A stretch of 64,000 nucleotides of DNA from Bacteroidales bacterium. GTDB taxonomy: Bacteria > Bacteroidota > Bacteroidia > Bacteroidales > Bacteroidaceae. Below are positions 54,153 to 63,458 of the stretch, piece after piece. The stretch's first letter is position 1; each line of letters opens with the position of its first letter. The DNA is taken from NCBI GenBank assembly GCA_015060905.1, contig SUXQ01000004.1, positions 1-64,000 of the forward strand, in the 5' to 3' direction. The notes under the pieces were generated by a model. It did not search any database. It saw only the letters and a list, made by a program, of their open reading frames with translations, and was not told the DNA's origin. The position numbers and the translations under genes are program-made.

Positions 54153-56360
54153 TCAGCCGACAATATCCCTTATGAGTATAAGGTCATTAAAGGATACTCC
54201 TTTGGCAAGCAGCACCTTCTTGTCACCGAAAAGATTGGATGAAAATTCATCGCCATCTTTGCACAATGCGGCAGCTTTTTGGTAAAATTCAATAGCCGGA
54301 TTGTTGTTACCGCGAACAAGCTCCACGTGTCCGGCATTCAACCAATCCTGCATATTGCGTTTGGGCGATGCGTGCAGACGCGAATAATATTCTGCTGCCT
54401 GCTCATATTTTTCCACCATGAAAGAGCACCATGCTATTGCTCGCCACGAACGTATGGAGTCGGGCTCGAGATATTCTACTTTGAAAAAACGGTTAAAAGC
54501 CTCGTCGAATCTTTTAAGTGCCACAAGGCATTCGCCCGTCTGCATCAATATTGCACGATTGTCGGGCGCAAGTTGCTCGGCCTGAAGATAATAGGGCAGG
54601 GCACTCTTGGGGTCACGTTTCAGTCTGTGGCATTGGGCAATGTGGCGCACTGTCCACAATGTATCGGGCTTTACAATATCTGCTTTATTATAGTATTTCA
54701 GTGCAGCATCATATTCGGCAGCCTTTTGCTTGCAGTAGCCCATTTCCTGATAAAACTGTGCGTCGCAAACATTTTCTTCTTTAAGATGCTCTATGCTGCT
54801 GCCAATTTCCGAAGCCTCGGTGTAATACTCTTTCTGCAAAAGGTATCTGAAGATGCGCAACATACTCTGAGGTGTCCTTAAAAGGTTACCCGGAGATTCA
54901 CTCTCGAGCAGATTGAGCGAAAGTGTGAAAGGGTCGGTAAACTCGTTTCTGAAACTCGAGAGTTTAAAGAAACGGTAGAGGTCCTGAATATATTGGTTAC
55001 TTTGCAACTCCTCTTCGACCTTGCGGGGGATTGAGGGCTGTTCAGTATCGGGGTCGGCAATATCTTCACCATGCTGTTCACCCAACTGTCCCATGAGCAT
55101 ACTGCGTTGTTCCTCGGGAACCTGCTGAAGAGTGAAACAGAATGAGTATTTATCGCTGTTGCAAAAGAATTTTGATGCAAAAAGTGTTTTTAGAACATTT
55201 ATTTTGTTTGTATCGGCCGAAGAGGGTATTATTCCCGCAACAGCGGAATTATTAATATCAAACGGACGGAACCAATTGGGCATTTCGTTGAAGAAGGGGT
55301 AGTGTTTCAGTTGCGAGAATGTGCTCATGTAAACATCCGCTCCTTCTGTCTGCCACTGTGCCATTTCGTCGAGTTTGTTTTTTATGCCATCGTCGTCAAT
55401 CCACGCCTGCCACTCGGGGTTTTTATCATCCTGTTCAAGTTCTTTTTCAAGGTCGAGGCCTAATTTTGCGTTGCGGATGTTGGGATTTTTGAGCATGGCG
55501 GGTATAATCTCTTCGCGCATCTTGCGGTCGATTTTTTGTGTCTCGCGCGTACGAAGAAGTTGTAACTGCATAATCAGCAAGCGATTTTCAAAATCCGGAG
55601 TTTCGCACAGTTGTTCTATTCTTCTTTTAAGCTCGGGGTAATACTCTATGCGGTGATTGTTAATAAATGTTGTAATAAAGAGTCCGACAAGGGCACGCTG
55701 AGATATTGCAACCTCTTCGTGGGTGGCTGCGTCACACAGAAATATTGCCTTCAAAGGGTCGAATATTTTAAAAAGGCTGATGGTTATTGCACTTACAAAC
55801 ATTGCCTTGTCGTTATTATCAACCTCAAGGTCGCTCAGCATTTCTTGTGCTTCGCCACGTTGCTTTTTGCTCCACGAGCCTTCGCTCCACAGTTGCATGA
55901 AAAGTTCGCCGCTCTCTTGCTCGTGACGTTTGGCAACCTCTTTTATTTTTTCTTCGTTGCCGGGCATCAATTGCATCATTGCCATATTTATGGAGTGTTC
56001 GCGCAATCTATGGTGATAGTCGCTTATTGCCGCTTCGCCTTTATATTTTCGGCGCATTTGGCAGTAGACGCTTATCGAATGTTCGGCGAGGCGTGAGATT
56101 GCAATTTCATCGTTCAAAAGGTAGGCTTTTCCTATAAGCTCGCTGTGCATAAGTGCGCGATTGGGGTCGGGCATTCCTTTGCACATATATTCGAGCATAT
56201 AATTATATGCAGTAGTTACCTCGGAGTAGCGCGTGCGAAGCTCCCAACTGTTCAAGGAGTCAATTTCTTCGCCCAGCCTTTCGAGTGCGGGTTTTAAGCG
56301 TTTTTCGCGCAGCAGAATGTTCACTTTGCGCTGTATTTCGTTTATACGTTTCTCTTCCAT
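54153..56360 (-). CDS. TPR-repeat protein
   Basis: Cytosolic protein of 735 residues with no signal peptide. The N-terminal 450 residues are helical without a recognised domain. The C-terminal part has tetratricopeptide repeats at about 530-710, for example FYQEMGYCKQKAAEYDAALK, WTVRHIAQCHRLKRDPKSAL and SWRAIAWCSFMVEKYEQAAE. These arrays mediate protein contacts. The start is an ATG at 56360 (MEEKRINEIQ). It lies between pgk, 79 bases upstream, and a MITE-like element. The partner is unknown. Confidence 0.85.
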   Translation of the reverse strand: MEEKRINEIQRKVNILLREKRLKPALERLGEEIDSLNSWELRTRYSEVTTAYNYMLEYMCKGMPDPNRALMHSELIGKAYLLNDEIAISRLAEHSISVYCQMRRKYKGEAAISDYHHRLREHSINMAMMQLMPGNEEKIKEVAKRHEQESGELFMQLWSEGSWSKKQRGEAQEMLSDLEVDNNDKAMFVSAITISLFKIFDPLKAIFLCDAATHEEVAISQRALVGLFITTFINNHRIEYYPELKRRIEQLCETPDFENRLLIMQLQLLRTRETQKIDRKMREEIIPAMLKNPNIRNAKLGLDLEKELEQDDKNPEWQAWIDDDGIKNKLDEMAQWQTEGADVYMSTFSQLKHYPFFNEMPNWFRPFDINNSAVAGIIPSSADTNKINVLKTLFASKFFCNSDKYSFCFTLQQVPEEQRSMLMGQLGEQHGEDIADPDTEQPSIPRKVEEELQSNQYIQDLYRFFKLSSFRNEFTDPFTLSLNLLESESPGNLLRTPQSMLRIFRYLLQKEYYTEASEIGSSIEHLKEENVCDAQFYQEMGYCKQKAAEYDAALKYYNKADIVKPDTLWTVRHIAQCHRLKRDPKSALPYYLQAEQLAPDNRAILMQTGECLVALKRFDEAFNRFFKVEYLEPDSIRSWRAIAWCSFMVEKYEQAAEYYSRLHASPKRNMQDWLNAGHVELVRGNNNPAIEFYQKAAALCKDGDEFSSNLFGDKKVLLAKGVSFNDLILIRDIVG

Positions 56361-56388
56361 AGGTAATGTTACTGCTCATTAATTTATA

Positions 56389-56420
56389 TATAAACAGCGC
56401 GGATTGCCGCGCTGTTTATA
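56389..56420 (-). terminator. Terminator after pgk
   Basis: A perfect 14-bp stem (56389-56402 with 56407-56420) with a 4-base loop, 19 bases after the pgk stop codon. The following T-run on the minus strand is short. Confidence 0.75.
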
Positions 56421-56439
56421 CTATTTTATGCAGAATGGA

Positions 56440-57693
56440 TTATTCACCTTTTATTGCTGCAACTCCGGGGAGCACCTTGCCCTCGATAGCCTCCAAGAGT
56501 GCACCACCACCTGTTGAGATGTATGATACTTTGTCGGCCATTCCGAATTTGTTGATACATGCTACAGAGTCACCACCACCGATGAGTGAGAATGCACCCT
56601 CGGCTGTAGCCTTTGCGATAGCCTCGGCGATAGCGCGTGAGCCTGCTGTGAAGTTGTCAAACTCGAACACACCAGCGGGACCGTTCCAAAGGATTGTCTT
56701 TGCACCCTCAATGGCTGCTGCAAATGATGCCTGTGTATTGGGACCTGCATCGAGACCTTCCCAACCTTCGGGAATTGCACCTGCGGGAACTACCTGTGTG
56801 TTTGCATCGTTAGAGAAGGCGTCAGCTGCTACACAGTCTGTACCAAGCACAAGGTTTACACCTTTTGCCTTTGCCTGCTCAATGATGTTGAGAGCGAGGT
56901 CGAGTTTATCATCCTCAACGATAGAGTTACCAATCTGACCGCCTTTTGCCTTTGCAAAAGTGTAGGTCATACCACCACAAAGGATAAGGTTGTCTACCTT
57001 GTCCATAAGATTCTCGATGATTCCGATTTTTGTAGATACTTTAGAACCACCCATGATTGCTGTGAAGGGGCGTTTGATATCTTTGAGGATGTTGTCTACT
57101 GCCTGTACCTCTTTCTCCATCAAATAGCCCAACATTTTGTTGTCTGCGTCGAAGTAGTCGGCAACAACGGCTGTTGATGCGTGACGACGGTGAGCTGTAC
57201 CGAATGCATCGTTAATGTAGCAGTCTGCGTATGATGCCAATGTTTTTGCAAACTCTTTCTGAGACTCTTTCATAGCCTTCTTTGCGTCGTTGTATGCGGG
57301 GTCCTCTTTGTCGATGCCAACGGGTTTACCCTCTTCCTCGGGGTAGAAACGGAGGTTCTCGAGCAAAAGAACTTCGCCTGCTTTAAGAGCCGCAGCAGCC
57401 TCTGCTGCTTTTGCGCAGTCGGGTGCAAACTGTACGGGTACGCCCAATTTCTCTGATACTGCATCAACAATCTGACTCAATGAGTATTTTGCGTTTACTT
57501 TGCCTTTGGGCTTGCCCATGTGTGACATGATGATAAGTGCGCCACCGTCTGCCAATACTTTTTTAAGTGTGGGAAGTGCGCCACGGATACGTGTGTCATC
57601 TGTGATTTTACCCTCTTCGTTCAAAGGAACGTTGAAGTCTACGCGAACGATTGCCTTTTTTCCGGCAAATTTGTAATTGTCAATTGTCATCAT
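56440..57693 (-). CDS. pgk: Phosphoglycerate kinase
   Basis: Glycolytic kinase forming ATP from 1,3-bisphosphoglycerate, 417 residues, the usual length. Motifs in order: [34 protein letters not shown]-type [28 protein letters not shown], and [16 protein letters not shown] for the nucleotide loop. A second ATG directly after the first could be the true start. It has its own terminator and lies between nth and the TPR gene on the minus strand. Confidence 0.97.
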   Translation of the reverse strand: MMTIDNYKFAGKKAIVRVDFNVPLNEEGKITDDTRIRGALPTLKKVLADGGALIIMSHMGKPKGKVNAKYSLSQIVDAVSEKLGVPVQFAPDCAKAAEAAAALKAGEVLLLENLRFYPEEEGKPVGIDKEDPAYNDAKKAMKESQKEFAKTLASYADCYINDAFGTAHRRHASTAVVADYFDADNKMLGYLMEKEVQAVDNILKDIKRPFTAIMGGSKVSTKIGIIENLMDKVDNLILCGGMTYTFAKAKGGQIGNSIVEDDKLDLALNIIEQAKAKGVNLVLGTDCVAADAFSNDANTQVVPAGAIPEGWEGLDAGPNTQASFAAAIEGAKTILWNGPAGVFEFDNFTAGSRAIAEAIAKATAEGAFSLIGGGDSVACINKFGMADKVSYISTGGGALLEAIEGKVLPGVAAIKGE

Positions 57694-57814
57694 TGCTTTG
57701 TTATTATGAATAGGATTAATAATTTCTATTTTTATTTACCTTATAGCTTTATTGCAACATTTTGCAAATATAACTTTTTATGTTTAAGTATCGACCTTAT
57801 TTTATAAAAAATAT

Positions 57815-58489
57815 CTAAATATTTTTATCTGCCACTTTTTTACCCGTTGGGTTGCGTCGGGAATACTCTTTGCAGATTTTTGTGAGTCCGCACGAAGAGC
57901 ACTCGGGATTGCGTGCCTTACAGGTGTATCGGCCATGCAGTATCAGCCAATGGTGGGCCCGGGGGATAAGATGCTCGGGTATATACTTAATGAGCCTTTT
58001 TTCCACGCTGTATGGAGTGGTGCAGCTTTTCGGCACAAGGCCTATTCGGTGACTTACGCGAAAGACGTGTGTATCTACCGCCATTGCCGATTTATTGAAT
58101 ACAACAGCCTGTATTACATTGGCTGTTTTGCGACCGACGCCCGGAAGGGTTATCAGCTCTTCGAGGGTGTCGGGTACATTGCCTCCGAAATTGCTACATA
58201 ATTTTTGTGCCATGCCTACAAGGTGTTTGGCCTTGTTATTGGGGTAGGATATGCTTTTTATGTAGTTGAAAATTTCGTCGGGATGGGCTTGAGCAAGCTC
58301 CTCGGGGGTGTCGTATGCGGCAAAAAGGTCGGGGGTGACCATATTTACACGTTTGTCTGTGCATTGTGCCGACAATATTACAGCAATAAGTAGCTGAAAC
58401 GGATTTTCGTAATGTAGCTCCGTCTCGGCTACCGGTATTGCTTTTTCAAAATATTCGAGTACTTTTTTATATAGTTCCTCGTTTTTCAT
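57815..58489 (-). CDS. nth: Endonuclease III
   Basis: DNA glycosylase/AP lyase removing oxidised pyrimidines, 224 residues. The helix-hairpin-helix LITLPGVGRKTANVI carries the active-site Lys just before the Asp in AVDTHVFRVSHR. The [4Fe-4S] loop C-X6-C-X2-C-X5-C is present as CKARNPECSSCGLTKIC. It is 10 bases downstream of a MITE-like element, which separates it from pheS. Confidence 0.96.
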   Translation of the reverse strand: MKNEELYKKVLEYFEKAIPVAETELHYENPFQLLIAVILSAQCTDKRVNMVTPDLFAAYDTPEELAQAHPDEIFNYIKSISYPNNKAKHLVGMAQKLCSNFGGNVPDTLEELITLPGVGRKTANVIQAVVFNKSAMAVDTHVFRVSHRIGLVPKSCTTPYSVEKRLIKYIPEHLIPRAHHWLILHGRYTCKARNPECSSCGLTKICKEYSRRNPTGKKVADKNI

Positions 58490-58499
58490 GCTCGCTTTT

Positions 58500-58694
58500 T
58501 AGAAGTTGTTTAAATTTATGTCCTTGAAATTTTTATAGGTCTTTTTTAGTATGTTTTTTCATTTTTTAAAGGCGCATAGCGGGCTATGTAACTGCGAAAA
58601 AGGGAAAAACAGGCAAAAAAGAGCATAAAAAGGCAAGCACAACTTGCGCGTAAAGTAATATACTTTTTAGAAAGAAATTTAAAACAACTTCTTA
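58500..58694. repeat. MITE-like inverted-repeat element, copy 3
   Basis: A 195-base copy closely matching copy 2, in the same orientation. The TA at its right end (58693-58694) plus the base before it form the pheS stop codon TAA (58692-58694 on the minus strand). Its left end is 10 bases before the nth start codon. Confidence 0.9.
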
Positions 58695-59711
58695 GTTTGC
58701 ACTCTCGAACAGTTTAAGGAAACGTATATCATTCTCGCTGAAAAGACGCAGGTCTTTTACCTGATATTTGAGGTTGGTGATGCGCTCTATTCCCATTCCA
58801 AGAGCGTAGCCCGAGTATTCCTTGCTGTCTATTCCGCAAAGTTCGAGTACATTGGGGTCTACCATTCCGCAGCCCAAAATTTCCACCCATCCTGTGCCTT
58901 TGCAGAAGGGACAGCCTTTTCCACCGCAGATGTTACAGCTTATGTCCATTTCGGCCGAAGGCTCGGTGAAGGGGAAGTATGAGGGACGCAAACGTATCTT
59001 TGTGTCGTTGCCGAACATCTCTTTTGCAAAGAGCAAAAGCACCTGTTTGAGGTCGGTGAATGATACATTTTTGTCGATGTACAATGCTTCTAACTGATGG
59101 AAGAAGCAGTGCGCACGGTAGCTGATGGCCTCGTTGCGGTACACGCGTCCCGGAGCAATAATGCGGATGGGAGGCTGTGTTGTTTCCATCACTCGGCTCT
59201 GAACGCTGCTTGTGTGTGTGCGCAGAATAATGTCGGGATGAGCCTCGACGAAGAATGTATCCTGCATGTCACGGGCAGGGTGGTCGTCGGCAAAGTTCAT
59301 TGCCGAGAATACGTGCCAATCGTCCTCAACCTCCACTCCGTTGGCAATGGAGAATCCGAGACGAGAGAATATGTCGATTATTTCGTTCTTGACGATTGAG
59401 AGGGGGTGGCGGGTACCCAATTTGCCGGGGTAACCGGGACGTGTAAGGTCAAGCTCGCACTGTTCCTCTTCTTTACTTTCGAGACTCTCTTTAAGTGAGT
59501 TTATTTTCTCTTGTGCCGCAGTCTTAAGTTCGTTGAGTTTCATTCCGAACTCTTTCTTTTGCTCGGCGGGTACCTCGCGGAACTGTGCCATCAGATTATT
59601 GATGATTCCTTTCTTGCTGAGGTATTTAAGGCGCAAGGCCTCTAGCTCTTCGGCATTGCTCGCTGTGATGCTTTTAATCTCTTCAAGCAATTTTTCTATC
59701 TGCTCTATCAT
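58692..59711 (-). CDS. pheS: Phenylalanyl-tRNA synthetase alpha subunit
   Basis: Catalytic alpha subunit that, with PheT, attaches phenylalanine to its tRNA. The protein is 339 residues, the normal size. Class II motifs are visible: HPARDMQDTFFV (motif 1 region), YRNEAISYRAHCFFHQLEAL (motif 2), SYFPFTEPSAEMDI and GMGIERITNLKY (motif 3). Ahead of the last is a Cys cluster CNICGGKGCPFCKG, a zinc-binding insertion found in many Bacteroidetes PheS. pheT is not in the window. The stop codon is formed by the MITE-like element. Confidence 0.96.
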   Translation of the reverse strand: MIEQIEKLLEEIKSITASNAEELEALRLKYLSKKGIINNLMAQFREVPAEQKKEFGMKLNELKTAAQEKINSLKESLESKEEEQCELDLTRPGYPGKLGTRHPLSIVKNEIIDIFSRLGFSIANGVEVEDDWHVFSAMNFADDHPARDMQDTFFVEAHPDIILRTHTSSVQSRVMETTQPPIRIIAPGRVYRNEAISYRAHCFFHQLEALYIDKNVSFTDLKQVLLLFAKEMFGNDTKIRLRPSYFPFTEPSAEMDISCNICGGKGCPFCKGTGWVEILGCGMVDPNVLELCGIDSKEYSGYALGMGIERITNLKYQVKDLRLFSENDIRFLKLFESAN

Positions 59712-59774
59712 ATTTCTTTGATATATTATTTCTTTATTAATCGTGCAAAATTAATAATTTGTAATGATTGTACC

Positions 59775-59797
59775 TAAGAAGTTGTTTCAATTTTTTT
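59775..59797. repeat. Degenerate end of the MITE-like element
   Basis: TAAGAAGTTGTTTCAATTTTTTT resembles the outer 20 bases of the repeat elements, with changes. It lies upstream of pheS and overlaps the region before the murB promoter. Confidence 0.45.
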
Positions 59798-59803
59798 AAT
59801 AAT

Positions 59804-59836
59804 TTTTGTTTCTACTGCTTATTTACGCTATCTTCG
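59804..59836 (+). promoter_or_regulatory. Promoter of murB
   Basis: TTTTG (59804-59808) and TATCTTCG (59829-59836) are 20 bases apart, a near-perfect Bacteroidetes promoter. The murB start lies 24 bases downstream. Confidence 0.75.
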
Positions 59837-59860
59837 CGATTATTTTATGAATTTTAGTAT

Positions 59861-60868
59861 ATGATTAAGCATTTTACCTCTTATTCGCTGTTGCCGCACA
59901 ATACATTTAGAATGAATGTTAAGGCTGCTGATTTTGTGGAATTTACCACGCTCGAGGATGTTGTTTCCATTGCAAAGGAGCTTGGTGATGTTCGTCGTCT
60001 GGTTATTGGCGGGGGTAGTAACCTGCTTTTTATGGGCGACTTTGAGGGTGTTATTTTACATTCGGCAATAAAGGGTATTGAGCTTATTGATGAGAATGAA
60101 GATGCTTTTTTTGTACGTGTGGGCAGCGGTGTAAATTGGGACGGATTTGTGGCTCACACTGTAGAAAAAGGATGGCAGGGGCTCGAGAATCTTTCGGCAA
60201 TTCCCGGCGAGGTTGGCGCAAGTGCCGTGCAGAATGTTGGTGCTTATGGCGTTGAGGCAGGGGATTTTATAGAGAGGGTAGAGACTGTTTCTTTGACCGA
60301 TGGCTCTGTAAAGGTGTTTACAAAAGAGGAGTGCGAATATGCCTATCGTGACAGTATTTTCAAGCGTGCCGAAAAGGGCAAAAATGTAATTACGCACGTT
60401 GTTTTTAAACTGAACAAAAAACCGAATTTTGTTCTTTCGTACGGCAATTTGAAAGAGCAGTGCGAGACGATGGGGGGCGTAACGGCAAAGAATATTCGTG
60501 CGGCCGTCAGCAACACTCGCGCGGCAAAATTGCCCGACCCTGCGGAGATTGGAAGCGCGGGCAGTTTCTTTATGAACCCTGTTGTTGATTCGGAAAAGGC
60601 CGAGAAACTAAAAAAACTTTATCCGGAAATGCCTATATACCCTGCACCGGGCGGCGTTAAACTGTCGGCCGGATGGCTCATCGATCGCTGCGGATGGAAA
60701 GAGAAAAGCAGCGAGCGGGTGGGAGTTTATCGCAATCAGGCGTTGGTGGTAGTGAATCTGGGTGGTGCCACCGGAAAAGATGTGATGAATTTTGCCACAC
60801 TTATTCAAGAATCGGTAAAGGAAAAGTTTGGAGTAAACATTTCCCCCGAAGTTAATGTGATAGATTAA
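59861..60868 (+). CDS. murB: UDP-N-acetylenolpyruvoylglucosamine reductase
   Basis: FAD enzyme completing UDP-N-acetylmuramic acid synthesis with NADPH, 335 residues (type I size). Motifs: VIGGGSNLLFMGDF for FAD, NLSAIPGEVGASAVQNVGAYG, the catalytic Arg in YAYRDSIFK, Ser in GSAGSFFMNP and Glu in NISPEVNVID at the C-terminus. It starts a two-gene unit with the MBL hydrolase, 9 bases downstream. Confidence 0.96.
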   Translation: MIKHFTSYSLLPHNTFRMNVKAADFVEFTTLEDVVSIAKELGDVRRLVIGGGSNLLFMGDFEGVILHSAIKGIELIDENEDAFFVRVGSGVNWDGFVAHTVEKGWQGLENLSAIPGEVGASAVQNVGAYGVEAGDFIERVETVSLTDGSVKVFTKEECEYAYRDSIFKRAEKGKNVITHVVFKLNKKPNFVLSYGNLKEQCETMGGVTAKNIRAAVSNTRAAKLPDPAEIGSAGSFFMNPVVDSEKAEKLKKLYPEMPIYPAPGGVKLSAGWLIDRCGWKEKSSERVGVYRNQALVVVNLGGATGKDVMNFATLIQESVKEKFGVNISPEVNVID

Positions 60869-60877
60869 GACAATTAT

Positions 60878-61633
60878 ATGAAAATCACAATATTAGGAAG
60901 CGGAACTTCAACCGGGGTACCCGAGCTTGGATGCGGGTGCGAGGTGTGTTGTTCGACCGACCCTCGCGATGCACGTTTACGTTCATCGGCCATTGTCGAG
61001 GAGGGTGACAGTAGATTGCTTATAGACTGCGGGCCCGACTTTAGGACACAGATGCTGAACAGGCCTTTTCGCAAAATTGATGCTGTATTACTTACTCACA
61101 AGCATTATGACCATGTAGGCGGGCTGGACGACCTTCGTCCTTTTTGTCGCAAAGGAGATATTCCCGTCTATGGCAACGAGGATACTGTCAAGCATGTGAA
61201 AAATGCGTTGCCTTATTGCTTTTCGGATGTAAAATATCCGGGCGTTCCCAATTTGATGCTTCATATAATTGATGGTAATTTTCGTATAGGAGATTTTGAG
61301 ATTCAACCTATACGGGTTTTTCATGGGCGGTTGCCAATCTTGGGCTATCGTATGGGTGACTTTGCCTATATTACGGACATGAGCTTCATAGAGCCCGAAG
61401 AATTGAACAAACTTACAGGCATTGACACGCTGGTTATAAACGCGTTACGTTTCTCGAAGCCTCATGGGTCGCATCAAACTGTTCTTGAGGCGTACAATGT
61501 AATTAATCGCATTAAGCCGCGAGTAGTTTACTTTACTCACATGATGCACCATATTGGGTTACACGCAAAGATAGAGAAGGTGCTTCCCCCTAATATGCAC
61601 CTTGCATACGACGGCCTTGAATTTTTCGTTTGA
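60878..61633 (+). CDS. MBL-fold metallo-hydrolase (PhnP-like)
   Basis: Metal-dependent phosphodiesterase-type hydrolase, 251 residues. The metal motif is THKHYDHVGGLD (HxHxDH), with further ligands in RVFHGRLP, YITDMSF and THMMHHIG. The N-terminal Cys-rich GCGCEVCCSTDPRDAR is the zinc loop typical of PhnP-related proteins. No phosphonate genes are near, so the substrate may be a cyclic phosphodiester. It follows murB by 9 bases and converges with the ADP-ribosylglycohydrolase fusion. Confidence 0.88.
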   Translation: MKITILGSGTSTGVPELGCGCEVCCSTDPRDARLRSSAIVEEGDSRLLIDCGPDFRTQMLNRPFRKIDAVLLTHKHYDHVGGLDDLRPFCRKGDIPVYGNEDTVKHVKNALPYCFSDVKYPGVPNLMLHIIDGNFRIGDFEIQPIRVFHGRLPILGYRMGDFAYITDMSFIEPEELNKLTGIDTLVINALRFSKPHGSHQTVLEAYNVINRIKPRVVYFTHMMHHIGLHAKIEKVLPPNMHLAYDGLEFFV

Positions 61634-61643
61634 CGCCGGCAGA

Positions 61644-62966
61644 TTAACGAGAATCATGCGAAGCAACATAATCGGCGTATCGCATGATAAATTGAGACTG
61701 CTGCAATGTTTCGGGCGTGCGACGGAAGGTGGATTTTGGAGACGCCGAGAATTGTTTTTGCAACAAGTTATTTGCAAGGGTGTAATTTTTCAGCAAAAGT
61801 GCATAGTAGCATCCGACTATTGTTCCTGTGCGTCCTATTCCGCCGCGACAATGAATGTAGATTTTTGCTTTTTCATCGCTCTTTATTGTGGACATAATCG
61901 TTTCAAGTAATTCTGTAACCTCGTGCATGGAACGTGGTACGCCACAATCTTTTATGCCGAATCGTGTATAGCTGCATTCGCCCGTTAGCCATTGGGAGTA
62001 AGGCGAAAGTTCCCCTCGTTCGGTAAGGTCTACAAAGTGCGTAATTCCGAACTTTATGAAACGGGATAATTCCTTGCGACCCAATGTTTCGTTTGAGGTT
62101 GCAGGGTATTCTCCTGCATATATTCTGTCGTCCACTTTGTAAGAATTGCGTATGGGAGCGTCGATTATCGGGTGGGCAAGAAAATGAAAAAATGCGTACA
62201 TTCCGTTTATCATTCTTGCGGGCATCAGCGACAGACAATGTTGTTTTATATTTTCGGGGACTTTATATTGTGCAGAGGGGGTGGCTGTGGCTATGGAGCC
62301 GGCTATTGCCGCCTGTGTATCAGCGTCGCCACCCAAAGAAATAGCCAAACGAATAACATCCTCGAAACTTTCGCCCTCTAAATATGCGATTATAGCCTCG
62401 GGGACGCTGCCTGCACTTGTAACGTCGAAGCTGTACGATTCTCTAATATCTGCAATTTTTCTATTCAGATTGTAGCCGAATGTATCCTGAATATAATCGC
62501 GGATTTTATCTTTTTCCTCGCCACTTTTCGCCAACCGGACGGCCGCCGCAACCGCCTGCGCACCTTTTATCGCATCGGGGTGATTATGAGTAATTTCGGC
62601 CGATATTTTTGCCAACTGCAGAGCTTCTTCGAGCGACGAAGCATACAGCCCCACAGGACTTACGCGCATTGCGGCACCGTTGCCGTAACTGCCGTAAGGC
62701 GTCGCCTTTTCGTCGTTCAGCCACCGGTGGAACATTCCCCCGTAGCCGGCATTTGGGAATTTGCGTCCCCACTTGCGCATATATTGCGAGAGGCCTTCGT
62801 GCGTATGCTTTTCGTCCTCGACGAGCCACTCGGCAACCGCTAATGTCATCACTGTGTCGTCGGTGGGGCGCGCCTCTTTGCATAAAAGTTCAAAATTATA
62901 TTCCTTTGTGGGACAATGCTCGTAACAAGAGCCTAAAATATCCCCGGCAATGGCACCTAACATCAT
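61644..62966 (-). CDS. ADP-ribosylglycohydrolase fused to a protein phosphatase domain
   Basis: Two-domain protein of 440 residues. Residues 1-265 form an ADP-ribosylglycohydrolase (DraG/ARH) with metal ligands in RPTDDTVMT (Asp36, Asp37) and SLGGDADTQAAIAG (Asp214, Asp216, Thr217). Residues 275-435 form a dual-specificity phosphatase domain with the signature HCRGGIGRTG (Cys373, Arg379) and a candidate general acid in the DCGVP region. Both active sites appear intact. The fusion suggests removal of two marks, or processing of ADP-ribose phosphates. The start ATGATG overlaps the stop of the upstream lipoprotein gene, so translation is coupled. Confidence 0.88.
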   Translation of the reverse strand: MMLGAIAGDILGSCYEHCPTKEYNFELLCKEARPTDDTVMTLAVAEWLVEDEKHTHEGLSQYMRKWGRKFPNAGYGGMFHRWLNDEKATPYGSYGNGAAMRVSPVGLYASSLEEALQLAKISAEITHNHPDAIKGAQAVAAAVRLAKSGEEKDKIRDYIQDTFGYNLNRKIADIRESYSFDVTSAGSVPEAIIAYLEGESFEDVIRLAISLGGDADTQAAIAGSIATATPSAQYKVPENIKQHCLSLMPARMINGMYAFFHFLAHPIIDAPIRNSYKVDDRIYAGEYPATSNETLGRKELSRFIKFGITHFVDLTERGELSPYSQWLTGECSYTRFGIKDCGVPRSMHEVTELLETIMSTIKSDEKAKIYIHCRGGIGRTGTIVGCYYALLLKNYTLANNLLQKQFSASPKSTFRRTPETLQQSQFIMRYADYVASHDSR

Positions 62967-63319
62967 TTATTGAAACTATTGCTGACACCTTCGACGAATC
63001 CTTTAAGAGCGTCGCCAAATGCGCCAAAGATATTTCCTAAGTTTGTTGTAGCCCTTGCAGTGATTGCTCCAACGTAACGACCTTTAAGCTGTGAAAGTTC
63101 CTCTGATTCTTCGCTGTTGAGGTTACGCGATTCAAGTTCTTTGACAATTTCGGTGAAACGTGTGTGCATTTTTTCATATTCATCTTCTGTATATTCATTC
63201 TTTCCCTCTATTTTCTCGCATATTTTTCGCATTTCGTTGAATTTACAGGAGGTGGTTGCACAAGAGATAAAAGTGAGAGATATTAGTGCTGCAAAAATAA
63301 AAAATGCTATTTTTTTCAT
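62963..63319 (-). CDS. Small lipoprotein coupled to the ADP-ribosylglycohydrolase fusion
   Basis: Lipoprotein of 118 residues with lipobox FISC at 17-20. The mature part is a charged helix (MRKICEKIEGKNEYTEDEYE and onward), with a C-terminal Gly/Phe segment GNIFGAFGDALKGFVEGVS that may be amphipathic. The family is not recognised. The stop TGA lies inside the ATGATG start of the next gene, implying a joint transcript with a cytosolic enzyme, an unusual pairing. Confidence 0.75.
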   Translation of the reverse strand: MKKIAFFIFAALISLTFISCATTSCKFNEMRKICEKIEGKNEYTEDEYEKMHTRFTEIVKELESRNLNSEESEELSQLKGRYVGAITARATTNLGNIFGAFGDALKGFVEGVSNSFNK

Positions 63320-63458
63320 ACTGATTAATTTTTATTGATAACTATTTGACAAATGTAGTCAATTTGAAATTATTTTCAATTACTTTTGCAGATGAATTTG
63401 CTATTCTATATTAGCAGAGAAACAATTTTGCAGATGTTTAACATTTAAGAATTTTACA

